From Acetobacteraceae bacterium (GTDB lineage: Bacteria > Pseudomonadota > Alphaproteobacteria > Acetobacterales > Acetobacteraceae), in NCBI GenBank assembly GCA_027311485.1, contig DAICYU010000214.1, forward strand, positions 1 through 7,075: 7,075 nt of DNA, in the 5' to 3' direction. The position numbers and the translations under genes are program-made. The first letter of the stretch is position 1; each line of letters opens with the position of its first letter. The notes below the pieces were generated by a model that saw only the letters and a list, made by a program, of their open reading frames with translations, made no database searches and was not told the origin of the DNA. Below, piece by piece: positions 1 to 6,359 of this stretch.

Positions 1-1212
1 GTCCGGCCATACAGCAACGTACTTCTTGCCATCCAGCTCAACCAGCAGCGTTGCGGCAAGCTCGTTCTGGCCCTTCGCATTATAGCGGATGCCGTTGTAG
101 CCGATCATCAGCTGATCGGGCTTCATATCCTGGCTTTTCAGCGCTGCCTGGATCTTGGCAGGTTGCGTCGAGCCGGCGCGATTGATCGCCTCCATCAGTG
201 CCAGGAATCCCTGCATGCCACGGGCCGACGTGTCGTCCAGCGCGTGGCCTGCATGCTTCTGGTAAAGCTCATTGACGAGGTACGAGTTCGAGCCAGGCTG
301 GCCAATGTCGTAGGAACTGCGGTTAAACGCGCCCTGCGCCAGGTTGCCGACAGCGTCGATGAAGGCGTTGTCCGAGAAGCCGGAATCATCGCCGATCACC
401 ACCGGTGGCTTCCAGTCCAAGGCGTGCATCGCCTTCATGAACTGGATTGCGTCAGACGTGTAGCTGACAAAGATCACCACGTCCGGCGCGGCACTCTTCA
501 GTTGCAGCACCTGCGCGCTGACGTCGCTGGAATTGGCATTGTAGGCGATGCGTGGATTGACCTTGAACCCCTTGGCTTCCACCGCACTCATGATGGCCCC
601 GCCGGTCGAGGTGCCGTATTCAGTGTTCTCGTTGACCAGGGCCACCTTTTCGATCTTGAACCCGGCGGCCTTGCGTTCGGCCAGGAACGACGCATACGCC
701 GCGCCGAAGTCGGTGCCGATCGGCGTGGGCCGGAAGAACCACTTGAAGCCGCGCTCGGTCAGCGCTGGTGAGGAGGCTTCGCCGGCGACAAACGGGATAC
801 CATAGCGTTCAGCGACGGCGCTCGCGGTCAGCACGCAGCTCGACTGGTAGCAGCCAACCATGGCAACCACCTTGTCCTGTGTAATCAGCCGCAGCGCCTC
901 GCTCTGCGCGATCGCGGGATTGCCCTGGTGGTCGGCAAAAATCACCTCCACGGTTCGGCCGCCCAGGTTTGGCAGGCCCGCCGTCGGTGCCAGCGGCAGC
1001 TTCGGCAATTCCGGATGCGCGGTATTGATGATGTTCTCGGCGACTTCGATCGCCTGCTTGACCGCGATGCCGGCTGAGGCCGCGCCACCGGTCAGCGGGT
1101 AGGTGGCGCCGATGCGGATCGGTGCGTCCGCGGCACGGGACGCAGCCGGCAGCAGCGACGCAGCCGGCGCGGCAAGCCCGAGGCGAACAACGGTTCGGCG
1201 GGTGATGGACAT
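1..1212 (-). CDS. ABC transporter periplasmic substrate-binding protein, branched-chain amino acid/amide type (C-terminus beyond window)
   Basis: Extracellular solute-binding component of a Liv-type ABC importer (Peripla_BP_6 family), which captures amino acids, amides or similar solutes in the periplasm and hands them to a LivHM-type permease. The frame is open for 404 codons from ATG 1212 to the left edge. By comparison with the paralog at 1489-2748 only about 15 residues and the stop are missing. The start is supported by GGGAG at 1218-1222, five bases upstream. Residues 1-27 form an export leader with twin arginines (R5-R6), a hydrophobic stretch and a probable cut after ASRA (27/28), so Tat or Sec export is possible. 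The mature part opens with PIRIGATYPLTGG, the usual first strand of this fold. Other family-like stretches are FADHQGNP (about 92-99) and GCYQSS (120-125). No lipobox cysteine is seen. The ligand cannot be told from sequence. Permease and ATPase genes are not in the window and may lie to the left. Confidence 0.93.
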   Translation of the reverse strand, partial: MSITRRTVVRLGLAAPAASLLPAASRAADAPIRIGATYPLTGGAASAGIAVKQAIEVAENIINTAHPELPKLPLAPTAGLPNLGGRTVEVIFADHQGNPAIAQSEALRLITQDKVVAMVGCYQSSCVLTASAVAERYGIPFVAGEASSPALTERGFKWFFRPTPIGTDFGAAYASFLAERKAAGFKIEKVALVNENTEYGTSTGGAIMSAVEAKGFKVNPRIAYNANSSDVSAQVLQLKSAAPDVVIFVSYTSDAIQFMKAMHALDWKPPVVIGDDSGFSDNAFIDAVGNLAQGAFNRSSYDIGQPGSNSYLVNELYQKHAGHALDDTSARGMQGFLALMEAINRAGSTQPAKIQAALKSQDMKPDQLMIGYNGIRYNAKGQNELAATLLVELDGKKYVAVWPD

Positions 1213-1263
1213 CTCTGCTCCCAAAATTAAACCGCGGCTAATGCGCAGACCCGGACGGGCTGC

Positions 1264-1289
1264 GTCAATAGGATCGAAGCATGAACGTT
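1264..1289 (-). promoter_or_regulatory. Conserved upstream block with -35-like TTGAC, substrate-binding gene copy 1
   Basis: This 26-bp block lies 52 bp upstream of ATG 1212 and matches the block at 2797-2822 ahead of the paralog at 21 of 26 positions, while most of the surrounding non-coding sequence has diverged. Read on the minus strand it ends in TTGACG (1268-1263), a good -35 match, and begins with AACGTTC, part of the palindrome GAACGTTC (1283-1290). A -10 about 17-18 bp further on would be CGCATT or GCATTA (1239-1245), which is weak. Conservation between paralogs suggests a promoter plus an upstream regulator site. The regulator is unknown. Confidence 0.45.
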
Positions 1290-1347
1290 CTGTTCACCAT
1301 AGGCGCAACAGCGACGGGCCGGCAGGCCGACCGTTGCCATTGACACA

Positions 1348-1360
1348 TCACAGCCTGTGA
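1348..1360. repeat. 13-bp inverted repeat TCACAG-C-CTGTGA
   Basis: Perfect 6-bp arms around a single central base, about 136 bp upstream of the first substrate-binding start (1212) and in the spacer after the second copy's stop. The single-base centre means it cannot form a good hairpin, so a dimeric protein-binding site is more plausible than a terminator. No matching copy is seen upstream of the paralog. A chance match cannot be excluded. Confidence 0.25.
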
Positions 1361-1380
1361 GCGCCGCGTGCCCCGGCAAC

Positions 1381-1397
1381 CCGCACACCGGGTGCGG
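1381..1397 (-). terminator. Possible hairpin downstream of the second substrate-binding gene
   Basis: CCGCAC and GTGCGG flank a five-base loop, giving a six-pair GC-rich stem about 92 bp past the TGA at 1489. No T-run follows on the minus strand, so it is not a classic intrinsic terminator and could be a pause site or chance. The rest of the 276-bp spacer (1213-1488) has no credible gene. It holds this hairpin, the TCACAG inverted repeat and the copy-1 promoter block. Confidence 0.2.
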
Positions 1398-1488
1398 CAA
1401 CATCCCCCCCTTGCCTGGCGGAAGGCGCGGGCCGCCATCACGGCCGCCCGCTCGCCGAGGCCGTAGGCGCGGATCCGTCAGCTTCCGT

Positions 1489-2748
1489 TCAGGTCCAGCC
1501 CTTGAACGGCAGCACGGGCGGGTGAATCGCCGCCTTGTCCGGCCATACCGCGACGTATTTCTTCCCATCCAGCTGGACAAGCAGCGTCGATGCCAGCTCA
1601 TTCTGGCCTTTCGCGTCATAGCGGATGCCATTGTAGCCGATCATCAGCTGCTCCGGCCTCAGGTCCTGGCTTTTCAGCGCCGCCCGGATCTTCCCCGGAT
1701 CCGTCGCGCCAGCTTGGTTGATCGCATCCACCAACGACAGAAAGCCCTGCATGCCACGGGCTGAGGTGTCGTCCAGCGCATGGCCCGCGTGCTTTTCATA
1801 CAGCTGGTTCACGACATACGAGTTCGATCCCGGCTTGCCGACATCGTAGGAGCTGCGGTTGAGCACACCCTGTGCCAGACCGCCCGCCGAACGGATAAAA
1901 GCCTCATCCGAGAACCCTGAGTCGTCACCAATCAGGATCGGCGGCTTCCAGTTCAGCGAATGCATCGTCTTCATGAACAGGATCGCGTCGGAGGTCTAGC
2001 TGACAAAGATCACCACATCCGGTGCGGCACTTTTCAGCTGCAGCACCTGGGCGCTGACATCACTGGAATTCGCATTGTAGACCAGATGGGGGTCGACCTT
2101 CAGCCCCTTCGCCTCGGCCGCCTTCCCGATCGCAACGGCTGTCGAGGTGCCGTACTCGGTATTCTCATTCACCAGCGCCAGCCTGCTGATCTTTACGCCG
2201 GCTGCCTTGCGGTCTGCGAGGAACGCCGCATACGCCTCGCCGAAATCCGTTCCGACCGGCGTCGACCGAAAAAACCATTTGAACCCACGCTCGGTCAGGC
2301 TCGGCGCGGATGACTCGCCGGTCAGGAACGGAATGCCATAGCGTTCGGCCACCGCGCTGGCGGTCAGCGTGCAGCTCGACTGATAACAGCCGGTCAAGGC
2401 AACCACCTTGTCCTGCGTAATCAGGCGCAATGCCTCGCTTTGCGCAACTGCCGGGCTGCCCTGGTGATCGGCGAAAATCACTTCCACCGGCCGACCGCCA
2501 AGGTTGGGCAAGCCGGCGGTTGCCGCCAGCGGCAGGTTCGGCAAGTCGGGATGGGCGGTGTTGATGATGTCCTGCGCCACTTCCACCGCCTGCTTCACCG
2601 CGATCCCCGCCGAAGCGGCGCCACCGGTCAGCGGATAAATCGCGCCGATCCGGATCGGCGCATTGGCGGCTCGGGACGCGCCCGGCACCAGCGTCAGCGC
2701 AGGGGCGGCCAAGCCTAGTCGGGTAACAGTCCGGCGGGTGACAGCCAT
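1489..2748 (-). pseudogene. Second ABC substrate-binding protein gene, interrupted by one in-frame amber codon
   Basis: Paralog of the gene at 1-1212, colinear with it without any indel. Hand comparison gives about 78 differences in 404 aligned positions (about 81% identity). The start is ATG 2748, with AAAGGAG at 2754-2760 five bases upstream. An ATG further upstream in the same frame (2889) has no leader-like sequence and lies inside ald. The leader has R5-R6 and a probable cut after GASRA. The frame reads to TAG at 1998-1996, codon 251, where the sister copy has TAC (Tyr251) in VIFVSYTSDAI. After the amber the same frame continues for 168 more codons with full family similarity, ending PFKGWT and TGA at 1491-1489. 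The truncated product would be 250 residues and would lack much of the second lobe, so it is unlikely to bind solute. With no other lesion, the nonsense change is recent, or it is a base-call error, or the codon is suppressed. A separate start inside the downstream part is unlikely because the product would have no signal peptide. Confidence 0.88.
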
Positions 2749-2766
2749 CGTAACTCCTTTCCAAAA

Positions 2767-2781
2767 TTGTGCACTGCACAA
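2767..2781. promoter_or_regulatory. Operator-like inverted repeat TTGTGCA-C-TGCACAA between ald and the broken substrate-binding gene
   Basis: Perfect 7-bp arms around one central base. It lies 19-33 bp upstream of ATG 2748, between the -35-like TTGACC (2796-2801) and the ribosome site, so a bound protein would cover the -10/start region of the substrate-binding gene. It is 80-94 bp upstream of the ald GTG (2861), where it could also act on ald. The AT-flanked short palindrome is typical of dimeric repressors such as GntR- or Lrp/AsnC-type proteins. Which protein binds is unknown. The equivalent place upstream of the intact paralog (around 1229-1243) lacks it, although the adjacent CCAAAATT is kept in both. 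Confidence 0.5.
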
Positions 2782-2796
2782 CGACGCCGGGCGGAG

Positions 2797-2822
2797 GTCA
2801 ACAGGGTCGAATCGCGAACGTT
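2797..2822 (-). promoter_or_regulatory. Conserved upstream block with -35-like TTGAC, substrate-binding gene copy 2
   Basis: Counterpart of the block at 1264-1289, with 21 of 26 positions identical, placed 49 bp upstream of ATG 2748. On the minus strand it ends in TTGACC (2801-2796), a plausible -35. A hexamer 17 bp further on would be TGCAGT (2778-2773), inside the inverted repeat at 2767-2781. The block also sits about 39-64 bp ahead of the ald start, so the two divergent genes may share one control site. No convincing separate ald promoter is visible. CATATC and GCATAG at about 2829-2840 are only weak -10 candidates. Confidence 0.4.
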
Positions 2823-2860
2823 TCAACCCATATCGCATAGGCAAGGCGTGGGAGGCAGTT

Positions 2861-3991
2861 GTGAGGATCGGCGTTCCGAAGGAGATCAAGACCCATGAGT
2901 ACCGCGTCGGCCTGACCCCGGCCGGTGTGCGGGAACTGGCGCACCACGGTCATGGCGTGCTGGTTCAGCAGGGGGCAGGTGCCGGCGCCGGATTTCCCGA
3001 CGACGCCTACCGCGATGCCGGTGCAACCTTGGTGGAGGGTGCAGCAGCGATCTTTGCCGACGCCGACATGGTGGTGAAGGTCAAGGAGCCACAGCCCGCC
3101 GAAATCGCCATGCTGCGGCCCGGGCAGGTGCTGTTCACCTATCTGCATCTGGCCGCCGACAAAACGCAGACTGAGGGACTGCTGAGGTCGGGTGCGACCT
3201 GTATCGCCTATGAGACAGTCACCGATAACGCCGGCGCGCTACCGCTGTTGGCCCCCATGAGCGAGGTGGCCGGCCGCATGGCGGTTCAGGTCGGCGCACA
3301 TTGCCTGGAACGGGAGCAGGGCGGCGCAGGCATTCTGCTGGGCGGTGTTCCGGGCGTGCCGCCGGCCAAGGTCGTGGTGATCGGCGGCGGCGTTGCGGGT
3401 ACGCATGCGGCCGGGATGGCTGTCGGGCTCGAAGCCAGCGTCACCATCCTGGACAAGTCGCTGGCGCGGCTCAAGGAACTCGACCTGCAATTCGGGCCGC
3501 GCGCCACCACGCTTTTTGCCACCACCGAAGCGGTGGAGCACGCCGTGCTGGCGGCTGACCTGGTGATTGGGGCAGTGCTGGTTCCCGGCGCCGCGGCACC
3601 AAAACTGGTGACCCGGGCGATGGTGCGGCAAATGAGGCCAGGCTCGGTCCTGGTGGACATTGCCATCGACCAGGGCGGCTGTTTCGAAACCAGCCGACCG
3701 ACCACGCACGCAGCCCCAACCTTCATCGAGGAGGGCGCGGTGCATTACTGCGTCACCAACATGCCGGGCGCGGTGCCGCGAACGTCAACCTTCGCGCTGA
3801 CCAATGCGACCCTGCCGTTCGTGCTGGCGCTGGCCGACAAGGGATGGCGACAGGCGCTGGCCGGGAACCCGCATCTGGCGGCCGGACTGAACGTTCATGA
3901 GGGTCGGATCACACATCCGGCCGTCGCCCGGGCGCTTGGGCTATCCCACGTCCCGGTCCAGGACGTGCTCGCGCCCGGCGTGATCGTGTAG
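2861..3991 (+). CDS. ald: Alanine dehydrogenase
   Basis: NAD-dependent L-alanine dehydrogenase (alanine + NAD + water to pyruvate, ammonia and NADH), a cytosolic enzyme that lets cells use alanine as carbon and nitrogen source or make it in reverse. GTG 2861 is chosen because it gives the family's usual start MRIGVPKEIK, has GGGAGG (2850-2855) five bases ahead, and yields 376 residues, the normal length. Residues known from characterised Ald are all in their standard places: Arg15 and Lys75 (VKVKEP) for substrate, His96 (YLHLA) and Asp270 for catalysis, a nucleotide-binding loop VIGGGVAGTHAA at about 173-184, Asp198 for the NAD ribose, and Asn300 in the VTNMPGAVPRTST signature. It is transcribed divergently from the broken solute-binding gene across a 112-bp region with an operator-like palindrome, which suggests joint control with uptake. 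Its 3' end converges on cynS with a 39-bp gap and no clear terminator. Confidence 0.97.
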   Translation: MRIGVPKEIKTHEYRVGLTPAGVRELAHHGHGVLVQQGAGAGAGFPDDAYRDAGATLVEGAAAIFADADMVVKVKEPQPAEIAMLRPGQVLFTYLHLAADKTQTEGLLRSGATCIAYETVTDNAGALPLLAPMSEVAGRMAVQVGAHCLEREQGGAGILLGGVPGVPPAKVVVIGGGVAGTHAAGMAVGLEASVTILDKSLARLKELDLQFGPRATTLFATTEAVEHAVLAADLVIGAVLVPGAAAPKLVTRAMVRQMRPGSVLVDIAIDQGGCFETSRPTTHAAPTFIEEGAVHYCVTNMPGAVPRTSTFALTNATLPFVLALADKGWRQALAGNPHLAAGLNVHEGRITHPAVARALGLSHVPVQDVLAPGVIV

Positions 3992-4030
3992 GAACGTGAT
4001 CGGATAGGGTGGGAGGCAGGCCGGTGGCCC

Positions 4031-4513
4031 TTACTCCTCCTTATAGCCCAGGTCGGGGATTCCCTGTTCCGCACCATAGTATTTGTACGGCAGGAACTTG
4101 CCCGACATGGATAGCCGCACGCGGTCGCCCTTCGGGTTCGCTTCACGCTCAAGCTGCATGTCGAAGTCGATCGCGGACATGATGCCGTCGCCGAATTCTT
4201 CCTCGATCAACGCCTTCCAGGCCGGACCGTTGACCATGACAAGCTCATAGAAACGGTAGATCAGCGGGTCCGTGGGCGGCATCTGGGTCCCGCGATACGG
4301 TACCTCGTTCAGCATGCGCTCCTCGGCGGCGGACAGGCCGAACAGCGCGGCAGCCTTGGCGGCCAGCGGTTTCACCAGCTTCATCTGGCCCAGCAAGGCG
4401 CCGACGATAATAACGTCAGACACGCCACCGATCTGTTCGCAGATATGCTTCCAGCTCCAGCCCTTCTCGCGTTTGATATCAAGGAGCTTTTCCGTCAGAT
4501 CGGCGCGTGTCAT
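4031..4513 (-). CDS. cynS: Cyanate hydratase (cyanase)
   Basis: Cyanase uses bicarbonate to break down cyanate into ammonia and carbon dioxide via carbamate, so it detoxifies cyanate and supplies nitrogen. The 160-residue product has the family's N-terminal helix-turn-helix-like region (about 1-75) and the C-terminal catalytic domain with the signature PLIYRFYELVMVNGPAWKALIEEEFGDGIMSAIDF. The catalytic trio of E. coli CynS (Arg96, Glu99, Ser122) corresponds to Arg87, Glu90 and Ser113. The usual ending at FLPYK is followed here by an extra charged and aromatic tail of roughly 13-16 residues (YYGAEQGIPDLGYKEE). The ATG at 4513 is the natural start. The ribosome site (AAAGAG at about 4520-4525) is weak and starts right after the upstream CDGSH gene's stop. 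With only 18 bp between the two, translation is probably linked. No cynR or cynT neighbour is seen. Confidence 0.96.
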   Translation of the reverse strand: MTRADLTEKLLDIKREKGWSWKHICEQIGGVSDVIIVGALLGQMKLVKPLAAKAAALFGLSAAEERMLNEVPYRGTQMPPTDPLIYRFYELVMVNGPAWKALIEEEFGDGIMSAIDFDMQLEREANPKGDRVRLSMSGKFLPYKYYGAEQGIPDLGYKEE

Positions 4514-4531
4514 TTCGTGCTCTTTCGTTAA

Positions 4532-4780
4532 TTAGGGCAGCTTGTTGTGTGAACCGTCGCAGCGCGGGGCGTTGCCGCTCGCCTTGCAGCCGCAGAATGA
4601 GACGATGCCGGCTTCGGCCGCATCGAACTTGACCGGGGAAAAGGCTGAACCCTTGTGGGAGCCGTCGCAGAAAGGCTGCTTGCTACTCTTTCCGCAGGAG
4701 CACCACCAGTAGGCTTTCCCGGCCTCAACCTCGATTTTGTAGGAGCCTTTCTGGGCGACCACGGGCATTGACTCGGACAT
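4532..4780 (-). CDS. Dual CDGSH-type iron-sulfur protein
   Basis: Small (82-residue) cytosolic protein with two CDGSH (mitoNEET/Miner2-like) domains, each expected to bind a [2Fe-2S] cluster through three cysteines and one histidine. The first has CSCGKSSKQPFCDGSH with ligands Cys27, Cys29, Cys38 and His42. The second has CGCKASGNAPRCDGSH with Cys63, Cys65, Cys74 and His78. All ligands are intact. ATG 4780 is preferred because MSESMPVV follows an AAGGGAAGAAG purine run (about 4785-4795). A TTG seven codons upstream would place that run inside the coding sequence. Single-chain proteins with paired CDGSH motifs are a known bacterial class with suggested redox or electron-transfer roles, but their partners are poorly defined. 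It is followed 18 bp later by cynS and probably shares its transcript. The upstream gap (4781-5023, 243 bp) has no gene and no clear promoter. Confidence 0.93.
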   Translation of the reverse strand: MSESMPVVAQKGSYKIEVEAGKAYWWCSCGKSSKQPFCDGSHKGSAFSPVKFDAAEAGIVSFCGCKASGNAPRCDGSHNKLP

Positions 4781-4990
4781 GTGACTTCTTCCCTTTTGCA
4801 AGCAATTTCCGCGCCAGGATTCCAGGTGCGGCGGCGGCGAAAGCGTAACCGTTCAGGGGGACTTCGGAAAGGTCTGCTTGGTGCCGGCGCGAACGCGGCT
4901 GGCGCAGGATGGGCCGAGCTGGATCGACCGGCGATACCGATCATGCGCCACGCTTGATCCGGAACCCTGTCCGCGCCGCGGGACTGTTCA

Positions 4991-5004
4991 GCCGCCGCGG
5001 CGGC
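4991..5004. repeat. 14-bp GC-only palindrome GCCGCCGCGGCGGC
   Basis: Perfect palindrome 19 bp past the dehydrogenase stop (5024). It could fold as a five-pair stem with a four-base loop and act as a weak terminator or pause on the minus strand, but no T-run follows. In DNA this rich in GC it may be chance. Confidence 0.25.
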
Positions 5005-5023
5005 GCTTCAGGGTGATCGGGTT

Positions 5024-6034
5024 TTATTCGGCGTCCGGTGGGATCACATTCTGCGGGCGCGGGCCGAGCAGCGCGGCGCGCATGGTTTCGGCGGACTTGG
5101 TGCGGATGTCGTCCCAGGCGTGCGGCGTGTAGAAAGCCGAATGTGGGGTGATGATCAGCCGGCCCAGCGTCCAGTCTTCCCGGGCACGGTAGGCGCGCAT
5201 CAGTTCGGGCACTGGCTCGACCGGCGGTTCCACCGGCACCACGTCCAGGCCAACACCGGCCAGATGGCCGCTTTTCAGCAGCGTCGCCACAGCCTCGATA
5301 TCGATGATCGGGCCGCGTGCGGTGTTCACCACGACAGCGCCTTTCGGCAGCAGCGACAGTTGCTTCAAGCCGAGCAGGCCGCGGGTTTCGCGGGTCAGCG
5401 GCGTGTGGACCGACAGCGTGTCGGTCTGGCTCAGCAACGCTTCCAGGGTTGGCGCCCGTTGGATGCCAAGGCCGAGTTCCACGCCGTTTGGCAGATAGGG
5501 ATCGAAGAAGACGACGCGGAAACCGAACGCCTTGGCGCGCAGGGCCACGGCGGTGGCGATACGACCCATGCCGACGATACCGAAGGTCTGCACTGAGGAC
5601 CGGCGGATCAGCGGATCGTCCACATAACGCCACCGGGCGGGCGTTTCGCCGCGCTGCAACTCGTGGTGCAGCAGCAGGCCGCGCCGCAGCGTCAGGGCGA
5701 GGGCCATTGCGTGGTCTGCGACCTCGGTCGTGCCGTAGTCCGGCACGTTCAGGATCATGATCTGGCGTTGCGCCGCCGCCACGCGGTCCAGGTTGTCGTA
5801 GCCGACGCCCATGCGGCAGATGGCACGCAGACGCGGGAACCGCTCCAGATCCTTGGCCGTCACCTTGTAGCGCAGGATCATCAGGCCCTCGGCCGCGGCG
5901 CAGTCAGCGTCGGGCAGATCTGCCAGGGATTCCGATTTCTGTGGAAAAACGACTTTTACATCCGGGCCGTAAATACGACGCTCTACACTGTCATCGGGAT
6001 AGATGTTTTCTGAATACAGTACGGTTGTGGTCAT
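5024..6034 (-). CDS. D-isomer specific 2-hydroxyacid dehydrogenase, CtBP-like class
   Basis: Cytosolic NAD-dependent oxidoreductase of the D-2-hydroxyacid dehydrogenase superfamily, interconverting a 2-keto acid and a D-2-hydroxy acid. At 336 residues it has the usual length. The split substrate domain (about 1-105 and 305-336) surrounds the NAD domain with the loop GIVGMGRIA (152-160), ending Ala where most members have Gly. Asp178 in VVFFDPYLP favours NAD over NADP. The catalytic trio is present: Arg240 (NTARGPIID), Glu269 (VPVEPP) and His298 (ITPHSAFYT). The TAVALRAKAFGFRVVFFDPYLP segment strongly resembles C-terminal-binding-protein-like dehydrogenases, a class that includes phosphoglycerate dehydrogenase-like bacterial members of unknown substrate. 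ATG 6034 follows GGGGGAAG (about 6044-6051), nine bases upstream. It stands alone, 81 bp after the glycine-zipper stop. The substrate cannot be assigned. Confidence 0.92.
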   Translation of the reverse strand: MTTTVLYSENIYPDDSVERRIYGPDVKVVFPQKSESLADLPDADCAAAEGLMILRYKVTAKDLERFPRLRAICRMGVGYDNLDRVAAAQRQIMILNVPDYGTTEVADHAMALALTLRRGLLLHHELQRGETPARWRYVDDPLIRRSSVQTFGIVGMGRIATAVALRAKAFGFRVVFFDPYLPNGVELGLGIQRAPTLEALLSQTDTLSVHTPLTRETRGLLGLKQLSLLPKGAVVVNTARGPIIDIEAVATLLKSGHLAGVGLDVVPVEPPVEPVPELMRAYRAREDWTLGRLIITPHSAFYTPHAWDDIRTKSAETMRAALLGPRPQNVIPPDAE

Positions 6035-6115
6035 GGCGGACTGCTTCCCCCGGGTTGCGTTACCGTCGTCCTAGACCCGGCTCCGGCAGGAGGCAATCCG
6101 CCGATGACGCGATGG

Positions 6116-6331
6116 CTACTTGCCGGACTCTGCGGCCTTCTTGGACTGATGGTGACCGATGGCAGCGCCGGTGGCGGCGCCGGCTACGGCATGGCCGCTG
6201 CCGACTTCATGACCGGCAAGCCCACCAACCGCGGCCCCCTTGGCGGCGCCAGCCGGCTTCTTGTCCTCGGCGTGCGCGGCAACGCCGGCGCTGAGCATCA
6301 AGGCGGCGGCAAGCAGGAAACAGCGTCGCAT
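6116..6331 (-). CDS. Small exported glycine-zipper protein
   Basis: A 71-residue protein with a clear signal peptide: MRR, a hydrophobic run to about residue 18, and a probable cut after AHA (21/22). The 50-residue mature part is rich in Gly and Ala, with small-residue spacing (KGAAVGGLAGHEVGSGHAVAGAATGAAIGHHQSKK, described in short: G/A every third or fourth place between about 30 and 60). This resembles glycine-zipper (2TM/Rick_17kDa-like) proteins of proteobacterial envelopes. Paired GH and HH motifs recur, as in a group of small proteobacterial homologs. The start ATG 6331 is fixed by AAAGGAG at 6338-6344, six bases upstream, and by the signal peptide. A longer reading from 6442 adds sequence that covers the promoter and ribosome site. 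An EcfG-type promoter lies just upstream, so a role in envelope stress is likely. Exact function is unknown. Confidence 0.8.
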   Translation of the reverse strand: MRRCFLLAAALMLSAGVAAHAEDKKPAGAAKGAAVGGLAGHEVGSGHAVAGAATGAAIGHHQSKKAAESGK

Positions 6332-6359
6332 ATCGTTCTCCTTTGCAGTGCCCGGGTCA

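Noticed and set aside
163..771. Plus-strand 202-codon frame
   Set aside because: It is the exact antisense frame of the intact substrate-binding gene. A matching antisense frame at 1960-2313 reflects the paralogy, not coding on the plus strand.
1489..1974. Downstream half of the broken substrate-binding gene as an independent 161-residue gene
   Set aside because: Its first Met is internal to the family alignment, it has no signal peptide, and the same frame continues upstream to the amber codon, so it is a remnant and not a gene.
2663..2860. Upstream extension of alanine dehydrogenase to 442 residues
   Set aside because: The extra 66 residues overlap the leader of the divergent gene and the control region. 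GTG 2861 gives the standard MRIGVPKEIK start with a well-placed GGGAGG.
4019..4029. GGCC-GGT-GGCC as a terminator between ald and cynS
   Set aside because: The stem has only four pairs with a three-base loop and no T-run in either direction, so it is too weak to call.
4528..4944. Minus-strand 138-codon frame over the CDGSH gene
   Set aside because: Ser/Pro/Arg-rich, low-complexity product in a different frame from the CDGSH gene, which has two complete cluster-binding motifs.
4941..5633. Minus-strand 230-codon frame overlapping the dehydrogenase
   Set aside because: It lies in another frame of the same strand within a gene whose catalytic residues are all in place. The product is Arg/Pro/Ala-rich with no domain, as expected from a GC-rich shadow.
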